A DNA stretch of 11,068 bases from the NCBI GenBank assembly GCA_964619785.1, contig CAZUGH010000062.1, positions 1 to 11,068 of the forward strand, given 5' to 3'. Numbering within the stretch: the stretch's first letter is position 1; every line of letters starts with the position of its first letter. Shown here in pieces: positions 1 to 6,562 of this stretch. The notes beneath the pieces are model-generated. The model was given only the letters and a program-made list of their open reading frames with translations. It was not told the origin of the DNA and did not search any database. This DNA comes from CAZUGH01 sp964619785 (GTDB lineage: Bacteria; Bacillota; Clostridia; Lachnospirales; Lachnospiraceae). The position numbers and the translations under genes are program-made.

Positions 1-1283
1 CGTCCTTGTCGATAGAAATCGCGGATGATAACATCTTTCTTTTGAGGATACCATTTGTCCTGCGCCCATTTTGGAAAAGAGAGCAGGGATAATTGCAATC
101 GTTTCGAGACCGTTACACCAATTGCAACATTGATTATCATACCAGCGAGTAAGGTATATCCAAAACTCAGCATTGAGCCAGAGCCTAGTATCATTAGAAT
201 AATTGCAACAATTGCTGTGGTTATATTGCCATCGAGGACGGAAGTGAATCCGTTCTTGTAGCCACGTTTGACCGCGGTATGTATCAAGCATCCATTTTTT
301 AATTCTTCTGAGATACGTTCAGAGATGATAATGTTCGCATCAACTGCCATTCCCAGCGAAAGTATAATACCTGCAATACCAGGAAGTGTCAGTGTGAACT
401 GCGGTATAGACAAAGTTAAAAGCTGCAATGTCATCTGAAGAACAAGTGTGATGCATGAAATGATACCGGGTAGTCGATAGGTATAAATCATAAATACACA
501 GACAATGAAAAAGGCGATGAGTCCTGCTGCCACCATGACGGATAACGCACTACTGCCAAGTGTAGGACTAATTGTGCTGAAGCTTGTAGTCGATAGTGAA
601 AATGGTAAGGCACCGGCGTTAATCTTATCTGATAGGGCTTTGGCTTCATTGTAGTTTGCCATTCCAGAGATGCTTGCTTCACCACCTGAGATTTCGTCTT
701 CTACGGTAGGACTAGAAATCTCCTGACCATCCATATAGATGGACATGGTCTGCCCAATCAGGCGGCCGGTAGCCTCTTTGAATTGTTTGGCACCTTTTGC
801 ATCAAACCGAAGTGCCACAACATATTCATCAAGTGCGCCTGTGTTTTGATGCTGTACGGAACTGCTAGCGACATTTTTGCCTTCAATTAATACGTTGCCA
901 TCAGGATCACGGAAGGAGAGCTGCGCCATGTCGCCTAATTCAGAGATGGCGTCTTCTGGCTTGAAATTGGCTTCATCGGATTTCCATGGGAAGCGTACAA
1001 TAATGTATCCAGCGTCCTTGTCAATCGTTACTTCGCGGTCAGTGATGTTTTGAAAATCCAGTCTGGATTCAAGAACTTCACGTGCGGTCTCAAGTTGCTT
1101 AGGGGTGGCTTTCGCTTTCAGACCATCTGGCTCAAAAACTGCTTCTACACCACCACGGATATCAATACCAAATCGCATATTTTGTATTCCTTTTACTTTA
1201 CTGCCGGCACCAAAGATGGCAATAAAGAGAAAGAATAAAATGCCTGCGATTATTATAGTTAATAATCTTTTACCTGGTTTCAT
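1..1283 (-). CDS. secD: Protein translocase subunit SecD, probably the SecD half of a SecDF fusion (3' end cut by window edge)
   Basis: SecD is a membrane-embedded, proton-motive-force-driven accessory of the SecYEG translocon that pulls exported proteins outward. Translating the minus strand from ATG at 1283 gives 427 open codons to the edge. Visible parts: TM1 at about residues 7-27; the GIDIRGG motif (39-45, family GLDLxGG); an extracytoplasmic P1 region to about 245; then TM helices from about 246 to 397, including the RND-type signature LPGIAGIILSLGMAVDANIII (300-320) with its conserved Asp, and the DGNITT motif (351-356). The start is supported by GAGG (1292-1295) eight bases upstream. 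No stop appears after the last TM helix: the frame continues through a basic linker into VIIRDFYRQG (418-427), which resembles the start of SecF, so a fused SecDF is likely but not shown. It follows the 133-residue membrane protein gene after 77 bp without a terminator and may share its promoter. Confidence 0.93.
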   Translation of the reverse strand, partial: MKPGKRLLTIIIAGILFFLFIAIFGAGSKVKGIQNMRFGIDIRGGVEAVFEPDGLKAKATPKQLETAREVLESRLDFQNITDREVTIDKDAGYIIVRFPWKSDEANFKPEDAISELGDMAQLSFRDPDGNVLIEGKNVASSSVQHQNTGALDEYVVALRFDAKGAKQFKEATGRLIGQTMSIYMDGQEISSPTVEDEISGGEASISGMANYNEAKALSDKINAGALPFSLSTTSFSTISPTLGSSALSVMVAAGLIAFFIVCVFMIYTYRLPGIISCITLVLQMTLQLLTLSIPQFTLTLPGIAGIILSLGMAVDANIIISERISEELKNGCLIHTAVKRGYKNGFTSVLDGNITTAIVAIILMILGSGSMLSFGYTLLAGMIINVAIGVTVSKRLQLSLLSFPKWAQDKWYPQKKDVIIRDFYRQG

Positions 1284-1360
1284 ATTCAATTCCTCGATTC
1301 TTTTATTGAAAATGGGCACAGTAATAGCGTTAAATGTCCATTTTTCGTTCATAGGGTATC

Positions 1361-1762
1361 TTATAAGAAAAGAATACGAGGGCGTATCTTGCCGTCGGTA
1401 CGATGAATATAGCGAATCATATGGAGTGTCGATGAAATGACTCCACATAGAATAAGAATTGAGAGCGTGTATAGCAGACTAGAAAAGCTAAACATCTCCA
1501 CAATGATAGATAATAAGAGTCGATATGCAAAACGATTCGACTTTTCGGATAGAGACTTCAGGGTCTGTGATGAACGTGTAATGCTGTTCATAAGCAAATC
1601 CAAACTTGGAGATAATGTGTCACCATCCGCTAATGTAGCAGCACTAGACTGTCCTGATGCAAATGATATCATGTGAGATGGTGCTACATTTGAGCCAAGG
1701 AAAATGAAGAATAACGAACAAAGCAGTATCACTGCTACCGTCTGCTTATGTCTTGTCTTCAT
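1361..1762 (-). CDS. Unrecognised small membrane protein (133 aa), upstream of secD
   Basis: I do not recognise this family. The protein has a basic N-terminus (MKTRHKQ) and a hydrophobic stretch at about 8-24 that could be a signal peptide or anchor. A Ser/Ala-rich region predicted outside the membrane (about 25-80) follows, then a second hydrophobic segment (about 83-113) and a basic tail (RYIHRTDGKIRPR, 117-129). The positive-inside rule gives both ends cytoplasmic if the first segment is retained. The gene is supported by a good ribosome binding site (AGGTGA just upstream of ATG 1762) and by a well-spaced sigma-A-like promoter on the same strand. The gap to secD is 77 bp with no terminator-like hairpin, so co-transcription with secD is plausible. 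A role in export is only guilt by association. The opposite-strand reading frame here lacks such signals. Confidence 0.75.
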   Translation of the reverse strand: MKTRHKQTVAVILLCSLFFIFLGSNVAPSHMISFASGQSSAATLADGDTLSPSLDLLMNSITRSSQTLKSLSEKSNRFAYRLLLSIIVEMFSFSSLLYTLSILILCGVISSTLHMIRYIHRTDGKIRPRILFL

Positions 1763-1797
1763 GTCATCACCTGCTCTCGTTCATTGTCTCTATCATC

Positions 1798-1826
1798 AAA
1801 ATAACAAATCTTGCAGCGAATGTCAA
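1798..1826 (-). promoter_or_regulatory. Sigma-A-type promoter for the 133-aa membrane protein gene (and probably secD)
   Basis: Read on the minus strand, TTGACA (1826-1821, perfect -35 consensus) is followed by a 17-base spacer and TATTTT (1803-1798, -10, 4 of 6). Transcription would start near 1791, leaving a leader of about 30 bases that contains the AGGTGA ribosome binding site. The element is seen directly; its activity is inferred. Confidence 0.7.
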
Positions 1827-1851
1827 CACATAAGGTCACAATAAATTCACA
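1823..1851. promoter_or_regulatory. Possible operator: three phased TNNACA-like direct repeats between divergent promoters
   Basis: On the plus strand, TCAACA (1823-1828), GTCACA (1835-1840) and TTCACA (1846-1851) repeat at 12- and 11-bp intervals, about one helical turn apart. They lie just upstream of the ftsH -35 box and overlap the -35 box of the opposite promoter. OmpR/PhoB-family regulators, such as Bacillus PhoP with its TTMACA half-sites, bind repeats of this type. The sites are short and AT-rich, so chance occurrence is a real possibility. Confidence 0.3.
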
Positions 1852-1860
1852 TTAAAAGGA

Positions 1861-1889
1861 TTGATTTATAAAACAATAAGAATTATAAT
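1861..1889 (+). promoter_or_regulatory. Sigma-A-type promoter of the ftsH operon
   Basis: TTGATT (1861-1866, 4 of 6 to the -35 consensus) is followed by a 17-base spacer and a perfect TATAAT (1884-1889). The predicted start near 1896 leaves a leader of about 55 bases. That leader holds a small hairpin (CCTAT-TTT-ATAGG, 1909-1921) and the AAAGGA ribosome binding site (1933-1938), 13 bases from the ATG, which is longer than usual. This is the only clear promoter before the four-gene plus-strand cluster. Confidence 0.75.
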
Positions 1890-1951
1890 AACCCTATGCT
1901 AGAAAAAGCCTATTTTATAGGAATGGACAGAGAAAGGACTAATTAGAATAT

Positions 1952-3892
1952 ATGAACCCTAACGATATGAAGAATGACCTTGATAAGAAGAAACGAAAGC
2001 GGACGAATATAATTATTTGTGTAGTTGCTGCGCTGGGAGCATTCTTGTTAGTTACGTTTTTAAATGATCAATTAACAAGAAGTACACAAAAGGAGATTAG
2101 CTATAGCAAGTTTATCTCGATGGTGAAGAATGACGAGATTGAGAAGATTCAATTTAAGTCGAATATGATATATATTCAACCGAAGAAGAAAGAACGAGTT
2201 GCCCTGTTTAACGTGACTTATTATACCGGTTATGTGAATGATGAGGAACTGGTTCAGGAGTTAAAGAAGACGGACATTGAGTTCAGTGCGGATATCCAGA
2301 GTGATGGATATGGCATACTAGATATTTTCCTTACTTATATCCTGCCAATTGCGTTGGTATGGGGCGTGTTCTGGTTTGTTTTGCGCTCCGCAACGAAAGG
2401 TGGCGGTATGGGTGGCATGATGGGCAATGTTGGTAAGTCCAATGCCAAGATGTATGTTGAGAAGTCGACGGGAGTGAATTTCCGAGATGTGGCTGGCCAA
2501 GAGGAAGCGAAGGAATCGCTTACTGAGCTGGTGGACTTTTTGAAGAATCCGGATAAATATAAGCGAATTGGTGCGAGACTGCCAAAGGGTGCGCTGTTAG
2601 TGGGTCCTCCTGGTACTGGTAAGACATTACTTGCGAAAGCTTTGGCTGGTGAGGCAAGCGTACCATTTTTCTCATTATCAGGTTCTGATTTTGTTGAGAT
2701 GTTTGTCGGTGTCGGTGCATCACGTGTTCGTGATTTGTTTAAGCAGGCACAGAGTATGGCACCTTGTATTATATTTATTGATGAGATTGATGCGATTGGT
2801 AAGAGCAGAGATAGCCAATATGGTGGTGGCAATGACGAACGTGAGCAGACATTGAATCAGTTGCTGTCTGAGATGGATGGATTTGATTCGTCGAAGGGTA
2901 TTGTGATTCTTGGTGCTACGAACCGTCCGGAAGTGCTTGATAAGGCACTGCTTCGACCAGGACGTTTTGACCGACGTATCATCGTTGAGAAGCCTGATTT
3001 GAAGGGACGTATTGATATATTGAAGGTGCATTCCCATGACGTTTTGATGGATGACAGTATTGATTTAGAAGAGATTGCATTGGCTACATCAGGTGCTGTT
3101 GGTGCTGACCTTGCTAATATGGTGAATGAGGCTGCGATTATGGCAGTCAAGAATGGCAGAAGTGTTGTGAATCAGTCAGACTTGTTTGAGTCTGTTGAGG
3201 TGGTATTGGCTGGTAAGGAGAAGAAAGACCGCATCCTTGGTAAGGAAGAGAAGAAGATTGTGGCATTCCATGAGATTGGTCATGCCTTGGTTACTACTCT
3301 TTTGAAGCATTCGGAGCCAGTTCAGAAGATCACGATTGTTCCTCGAACGATGGGAGCTTTAGGATATGTTATGCAAGTACCAGAGGAAGAAAAGTACTTG
3401 ATGAAGAAGGATGAGATTATCGACCGTATTGTGACACTGTTTGGTGGACGTGCTGCGGAAGAGGTTGTATTTGATACCGTGACAACGGGTGCTTCGAACG
3501 ATATTGAGAAAGCAACGTCCCTGGCTCGTTCCATGGTGACTCAGTATGGTATGTCAGATAAGTTTGGACTGATTGAACTCGAGTCGACACAGAGTCGTTA
3601 TCTAGATGGCCGTACTGTGATGAACTGCGGTCAGGCGACAGAGAGTGAGATTGATCAGGAAGTGATGAGCATATTGCGTAAGTGTTACGAACGTGCTCAT
3701 GAATTGGTTGAGGCGAATCAGGAGGTTCTTGGTAAGTTAGCAGAACACCTTGTGAAGAAAGAGACGATTACAGGTAAGGAATTTGTCTCGATTTATGAGG
3801 AGATTACGGGAATCAAGCTTGAGAAACGTAAAAGTGAGAAAGAACTGTTAGAAGAGAAAGAGTTATTAGAGGAAAAAGAAGATGAAGTATAA
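1952..3892 (+). CDS. ftsH: ATP-dependent zinc metalloprotease FtsH
   Basis: A membrane-anchored AAA+ protease that extracts and degrades misassembled membrane proteins and short-lived cytosolic regulators. The 646 residues are a normal length. Order: basic cytoplasmic N-terminus; TM1 at about 19-37; extracytoplasmic FtsH_ext region (38-122); TM2 at about 123-144; Gly/Met-rich linker; AAA domain with Walker A GPPGTGKT (218-225), pore loop MFVGVGAS (250-257), Walker B IIFIDEID (273-280) and the second region of homology with RPGRFDRR (335-342); then an M41 peptidase domain. Zinc ligands are in HEIGH (440-444), where the family usually has HEAGH, with the third ligand probably D517 in GASNDIE. 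The acidic tail contains KELLEE twice in tandem (630-641). It is first gene of the operon and its last 11 bases overlap the next gene. All catalytic residues are present, so it should be active. Confidence 0.98.
   Translation: MNPNDMKNDLDKKKRKRTNIIICVVAALGAFLLVTFLNDQLTRSTQKEISYSKFISMVKNDEIEKIQFKSNMIYIQPKKKERVALFNVTYYTGYVNDEELVQELKKTDIEFSADIQSDGYGILDIFLTYILPIALVWGVFWFVLRSATKGGGMGGMMGNVGKSNAKMYVEKSTGVNFRDVAGQEEAKESLTELVDFLKNPDKYKRIGARLPKGALLVGPPGTGKTLLAKALAGEASVPFFSLSGSDFVEMFVGVGASRVRDLFKQAQSMAPCIIFIDEIDAIGKSRDSQYGGGNDEREQTLNQLLSEMDGFDSSKGIVILGATNRPEVLDKALLRPGRFDRRIIVEKPDLKGRIDILKVHSHDVLMDDSIDLEEIALATSGAVGADLANMVNEAAIMAVKNGRSVVNQSDLFESVEVVLAGKEKKDRILGKEEKKIVAFHEIGHALVTTLLKHSEPVQKITIVPRTMGALGYVMQVPEEEKYLMKKDEIIDRIVTLFGGRAAEEVVFDTVTTGASNDIEKATSLARSMVTQYGMSDKFGLIELESTQSRYLDGRTVMNCGQATESEIDQEVMSILRKCYERAHELVEANQEVLGKLAEHLVKKETITGKEFVSIYEEITGIKLEKRKSEKELLEEKELLEEKEDEV
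3839..3874 (+). repeat. Tandem 18-bp repeat encoding KELLEE twice at the FtsH C-terminus
   Basis: Two adjacent in-frame 18-bp units (3839-3856 and 3857-3874) each encode KELLEE, followed by a partial third unit (KE). The copies differ at synonymous positions. In the second copy the codons for the two Glu residues create GAGGAA, which serves as the Shine-Dalgarno sequence of the downstream gene. The first copy has GAAGAG at that place. Confidence 0.75.
3869..3873 (+). promoter_or_regulatory. Ribosome binding site of the HAD phosphatase gene, inside ftsH
   Basis: GAGGA lies 8 bases upstream of ATG 3882, wholly within the ftsH coding region. Together with the 11-bp overlap of the reading frames it supports the chosen start and suggests translational coupling to ftsH. 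Confidence 0.75.
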
Positions 3893-4694
3893 GGTTCTCG
3901 TTGTTGATGTTGATGGAACCCTTGTGAATAGTGAAAAGCAGATTACAGCACCGGTATGCGATGCTATGATTGCTGTACAGGAGGCCGGAGTGAAGGTTGT
4001 TATCGCTTCCGGCCGTTCTGTACTTGGTGTTATGTTGATGGCAGATCAGATTCATCTGAGGGATTATGGTGGCTATATCTTAACATGTAATGGAGCACGG
4101 ATTACCAATGTGACGACAGATGAGATTATCTATGATGTGTGTTTGCCGGGTGAACTGATTCCAGAGATTCATCAATTTGCGAAGGATCATGATATCAATA
4201 TCATGACATATTATAATAATCAGATTGTGGCGGAGACGACAGAGTGTCCTTATATTAATTTAGATGCGACAGGCTGCCAGATACCAATTCATAAGGTTGA
4301 TGATTTTACAAAAGAAGTTGTATATCCTGTCAATAAGTGCTTGCTTACTGGTGATCCAGAGCGGATGGTGGCGATTGAGCAAGACGGCGTTCGTCAGTTT
4401 GAAGGACGGATTAGTGTTTATCGTTCGGAGGGCTTTTATCTTGAGATGATGCCACTTGGTATTGATAAGGGTGTAGGACTGAACAAATTATTAGAACATC
4501 TAGGCTGTACAACGGATGAGATGATTTGTTGTGGAGATGGGTATAATGACATCTCGATGATTCAGCTTGCCGGTTTGGGAGTGGCGATGGCAAACGCATC
4601 ACAGGAAGTGCGTGAATGCGCTGATTATGTGGCACCATCTTGTGATGAAGATGGATTATGTCAAGTTGTGAAGGAATTTATCCTGCCATTGTAA
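3882..4694 (+). CDS. Cof-type HAD-IIB family phosphatase
   Basis: A cytosolic HAD-superfamily hydrolase of the Cof/YidA group, which typically removes phosphate from sugar phosphates and similar small metabolites with Mg2+; the substrate here cannot be told. All four HAD motifs are visible: motif I D9-V-D11-G-T-L (nucleophile and acid/base), motif II S44 in IASGRS, motif III K196 in GIDKG, and motif IV GDGYND (218-223). The segment of about 80-190 is the type IIB cap, and the 270-residue length is standard. The start at 3882 is set by GAGGA at 3869-3873 and by the motif I position near the N-terminus. The gene overlaps ftsH by 11 bp and precedes uvrC by 14 bp. No link of this phosphatase to either neighbour's function is evident. 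Confidence 0.93.
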   Translation: MKYKVLVVDVDGTLVNSEKQITAPVCDAMIAVQEAGVKVVIASGRSVLGVMLMADQIHLRDYGGYILTCNGARITNVTTDEIIYDVCLPGELIPEIHQFAKDHDINIMTYYNNQIVAETTECPYINLDATGCQIPIHKVDDFTKEVVYPVNKCLLTGDPERMVAIEQDGVRQFEGRISVYRSEGFYLEMMPLGIDKGVGLNKLLEHLGCTTDEMICCGDGYNDISMIQLAGLGVAMANASQEVRECADYVAPSCDEDGLCQVVKEFILPL

Positions 4695-4698
4695 GTGT

Positions 4699-4704
4699 GG
4701 AGGA
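4699..4704 (+). promoter_or_regulatory. Ribosome binding site that fixes the uvrC start
   Basis: GGAGGA sits 4 bases before ATG 4709, in the gap after the HAD gene stop. An in-frame ATG 51 bases farther upstream (4658) lies inside the HAD gene, has no ribosome binding site, and would add 17 residues not expected before the UvrC GIY-YIG domain. Confidence 0.85.
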
Positions 4705-4708
4705 ATGT

Positions 4709-6562
4709 ATGTTTAATCTAGAAGAAGAATTGAAGAAACTGCCGGCAAAACCCGGTGTGTATCTTATGCATGACAAGAGTGATACAATTATATATGTTGG
4801 TAAAGCAATTAGCCTGAAGAATCGAGTGAGACAGTATTTTCAGGCTAGTCGTCATGTTACACCCAAGATTCAGAGAATGATTGATCAGATTGCTTATTTT
4901 GAGTATATTATTACGGATAGTGAGCTAGAAGCATTGGTCTTAGAGTGCAATCTGATTAAAGAGTATAGCCCTCGATACAATACGATGTTGAAGGATGGCA
5001 AGAGCTATCCTTTTTTGAAGGCTACGATTCATGAGGAATATCCAAGACTTGTGTTTTCACGTCAGATGAAACGTGATAATGCGAAGTATTACGGTCCCTT
5101 TATTAGTGGCAAGGCAATTCGGGATACCATCGATGTGTTGAGCAAGGTGTATCATCTGCGGACTTGTAACCGTGCATTGCCACGTGATATCGGAAAGGAT
5201 AGACCTTGCCTGTATTATCAGATGAAACAGTGCAAGGCTCCCTGCCAGGGATATATCTCGGCAGAAGAGTATAGACAGAATTTTGCGAAAGCTTTGAGCT
5301 TTTTGGAAGGAAATCAAAAATCTATTTTAGATGAGTTGCATCGTCAGATGGATGAGGCCGCTGAGAATATGGATTTTGAGGAGGCAGCAGTCTATCGTGA
5401 TTATATTCAAAGCTTGACGATGATATCACAACGACAGAAAATCACGTCTGAAGAGCGCGAGGACCGAGATATTATTGCAATGGCACGAGATAAGGATGAG
5501 GCTGTCGTTCAGGTGTTTTTTGTACGTGATGGTAAAATAATTGGTAGAGAACATTATTACCTGACAGGTGTGGCAGATGAGCCCGAAGAAGCTGTGTTAT
5601 CCGCTTTTTTAAAGCAGATGTATGCGGGAACTCCGTATATTCCAAAGGAGTTATTCATGGAGACGGAGCCAGATGATATGGAATCGATTCTTAAATGGCT
5701 AGCAGGAAAACGAGGCAGCAAGGTGTATCTGCGTGTTCCAAAGCGTGGCAACAAGGAACGGTTGATGGAACTAGCCAAGAAAAATGCAAGGTTGATACTT
5801 ACGCAAGATGCCGAGAAGTTAAAGAGGGAGCAGGCAAGAACAACAGGGGCGATGAAGGAATTAGGTGATTGGCTTGGCTTGTCGGTTAATCGAGTAGAGT
5901 CTTTTGATATATCGAATATTAATGGATTTGAGACAGTTGGTTCGATGGTTGTCTATGAGAATGGTAAGCCGAAGAAGAATGATTATCGTAAGTTTCGTAT
6001 CCGTTCGGTAACAGGTCCCGACGATTATGGCTCGATGGAAGAGATGCTGACAAGGCGTTTTACACATAAGGATCGCCATGGAAGTGACCAATTTGATGCG
6101 TTTTCTATTTTCCCTGATTTGATTCTTATGGATGGTGGTAAGGGACAGGTAAATGTATGCGAACGTGTTTTAGAGAATTTGGGGGTTCATATTCCGGTCT
6201 GTGGCATGGTGAAGGATGACCACCATCGAACGAGAGGACTTTTTTATCAAAATGATGAGATTCCGATTGATACTCATAGCGAAGGGTTTCATCTCATCAC
6301 TAGAATTCAGGATGAGACGCATCGTTTTGCCATCGAATATCATCGCTTGCTTCGTTCAAAGGGTCAGGTTCATTCGATATTAGATGAGATACCGGGAATC
6401 GGGACGGGTAGACGTAAGGCTTTGATGAAGTATTATGAGTCTCTTGAGAAGATACAAAATGCAACTGTGGAGGAATTGAGATTGGTTCCTTCTATGAATG
6501 AAAAAGCCGCGCAGTCGGTAGCAGACTTTTTCCAAAAGAGTAAGGAGAAACAAAAAGAGTGA
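4709..6562 (+). CDS. uvrC: Excinuclease ABC subunit UvrC
   Basis: UvrC makes both incisions flanking a DNA lesion in nucleotide excision repair after UvrA and UvrB have located it. The 617 residues match the family. Order: N-terminal GIY-YIG nuclease (GVY 16-18, YVG 29-31, R39, conserved Glu in the helix 74-79); a four-Cys set C153, C167, C175 and C179 at the position associated with a [4Fe-4S] cluster in this family; UVR motif (about 204-238) for UvrB contact; RNase H-like nuclease with D400 in DISN, D475 in LMDGGKG and H538 in ETHRF; and C-terminal helix-hairpin-helix repeats (about 555-610, starting EIPGIGTGRR). The start is chosen by the GGAGGA site. The stop codon overlaps the GTG start of the next gene. 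uvrA and uvrB are not in this window. Confidence 0.97.
   Translation: MFNLEEELKKLPAKPGVYLMHDKSDTIIYVGKAISLKNRVRQYFQASRHVTPKIQRMIDQIAYFEYIITDSELEALVLECNLIKEYSPRYNTMLKDGKSYPFLKATIHEEYPRLVFSRQMKRDNAKYYGPFISGKAIRDTIDVLSKVYHLRTCNRALPRDIGKDRPCLYYQMKQCKAPCQGYISAEEYRQNFAKALSFLEGNQKSILDELHRQMDEAAENMDFEEAAVYRDYIQSLTMISQRQKITSEEREDRDIIAMARDKDEAVVQVFFVRDGKIIGREHYYLTGVADEPEEAVLSAFLKQMYAGTPYIPKELFMETEPDDMESILKWLAGKRGSKVYLRVPKRGNKERLMELAKKNARLILTQDAEKLKREQARTTGAMKELGDWLGLSVNRVESFDISNINGFETVGSMVVYENGKPKKNDYRKFRIRSVTGPDDYGSMEEMLTRRFTHKDRHGSDQFDAFSIFPDLILMDGGKGQVNVCERVLENLGVHIPVCGMVKDDHHRTRGLFYQNDEIPIDTHSEGFHLITRIQDETHRFAIEYHRLLRSKGQVHSILDEIPGIGTGRRKALMKYYESLEKIQNATVEELRLVPSMNEKAAQSVADFFQKSKEKQKE
6542..6547 (+). 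promoter_or_regulatory. Ribosome binding site for the GTG-initiated radical SAM gene
   Basis: AAGGAG lies 11 bases before GTG 6559, inside the end of uvrC. The spacing is slightly long. It supports the GTG start over the later in-frame ATG near 6592, which would remove the FLPIS segment that I recall as typical of the YgiQ N-terminus. Confidence 0.6.

Noticed and set aside
1105..1440. Plus-strand open frame of 111 codons
   Set aside because: It lies antisense to secD and the 133-residue gene, has no convincing ribosome binding site, and its translation has no recognisable features.
1437..1676. Plus-strand frame of 79 codons opposite the 133-residue gene
   Set aside because: No ribosome binding site or promoter. 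The minus-strand frame has both, and has coherent membrane-protein composition.
1763..1951. Heat-shock operators (CIRCE, CtsR boxes) or a riboswitch upstream of ftsH
   Set aside because: No CIRCE inverted repeat or CtsR heptad tandem is present. The only leader structure is a 5-bp hairpin at 1909-1921, too small for a riboswitch.
2335..2832. Minus-strand frame of 165 codons inside ftsH
   Set aside because: Shadow of the strongly conserved FtsH AAA domain; no initiation signals of its own.
4658..4708. Upstream in-frame start for uvrC
   Set aside because: It falls inside the HAD gene and has no ribosome binding site, while ATG 4709 has GGAGGA and gives the expected UvrC N-terminus.
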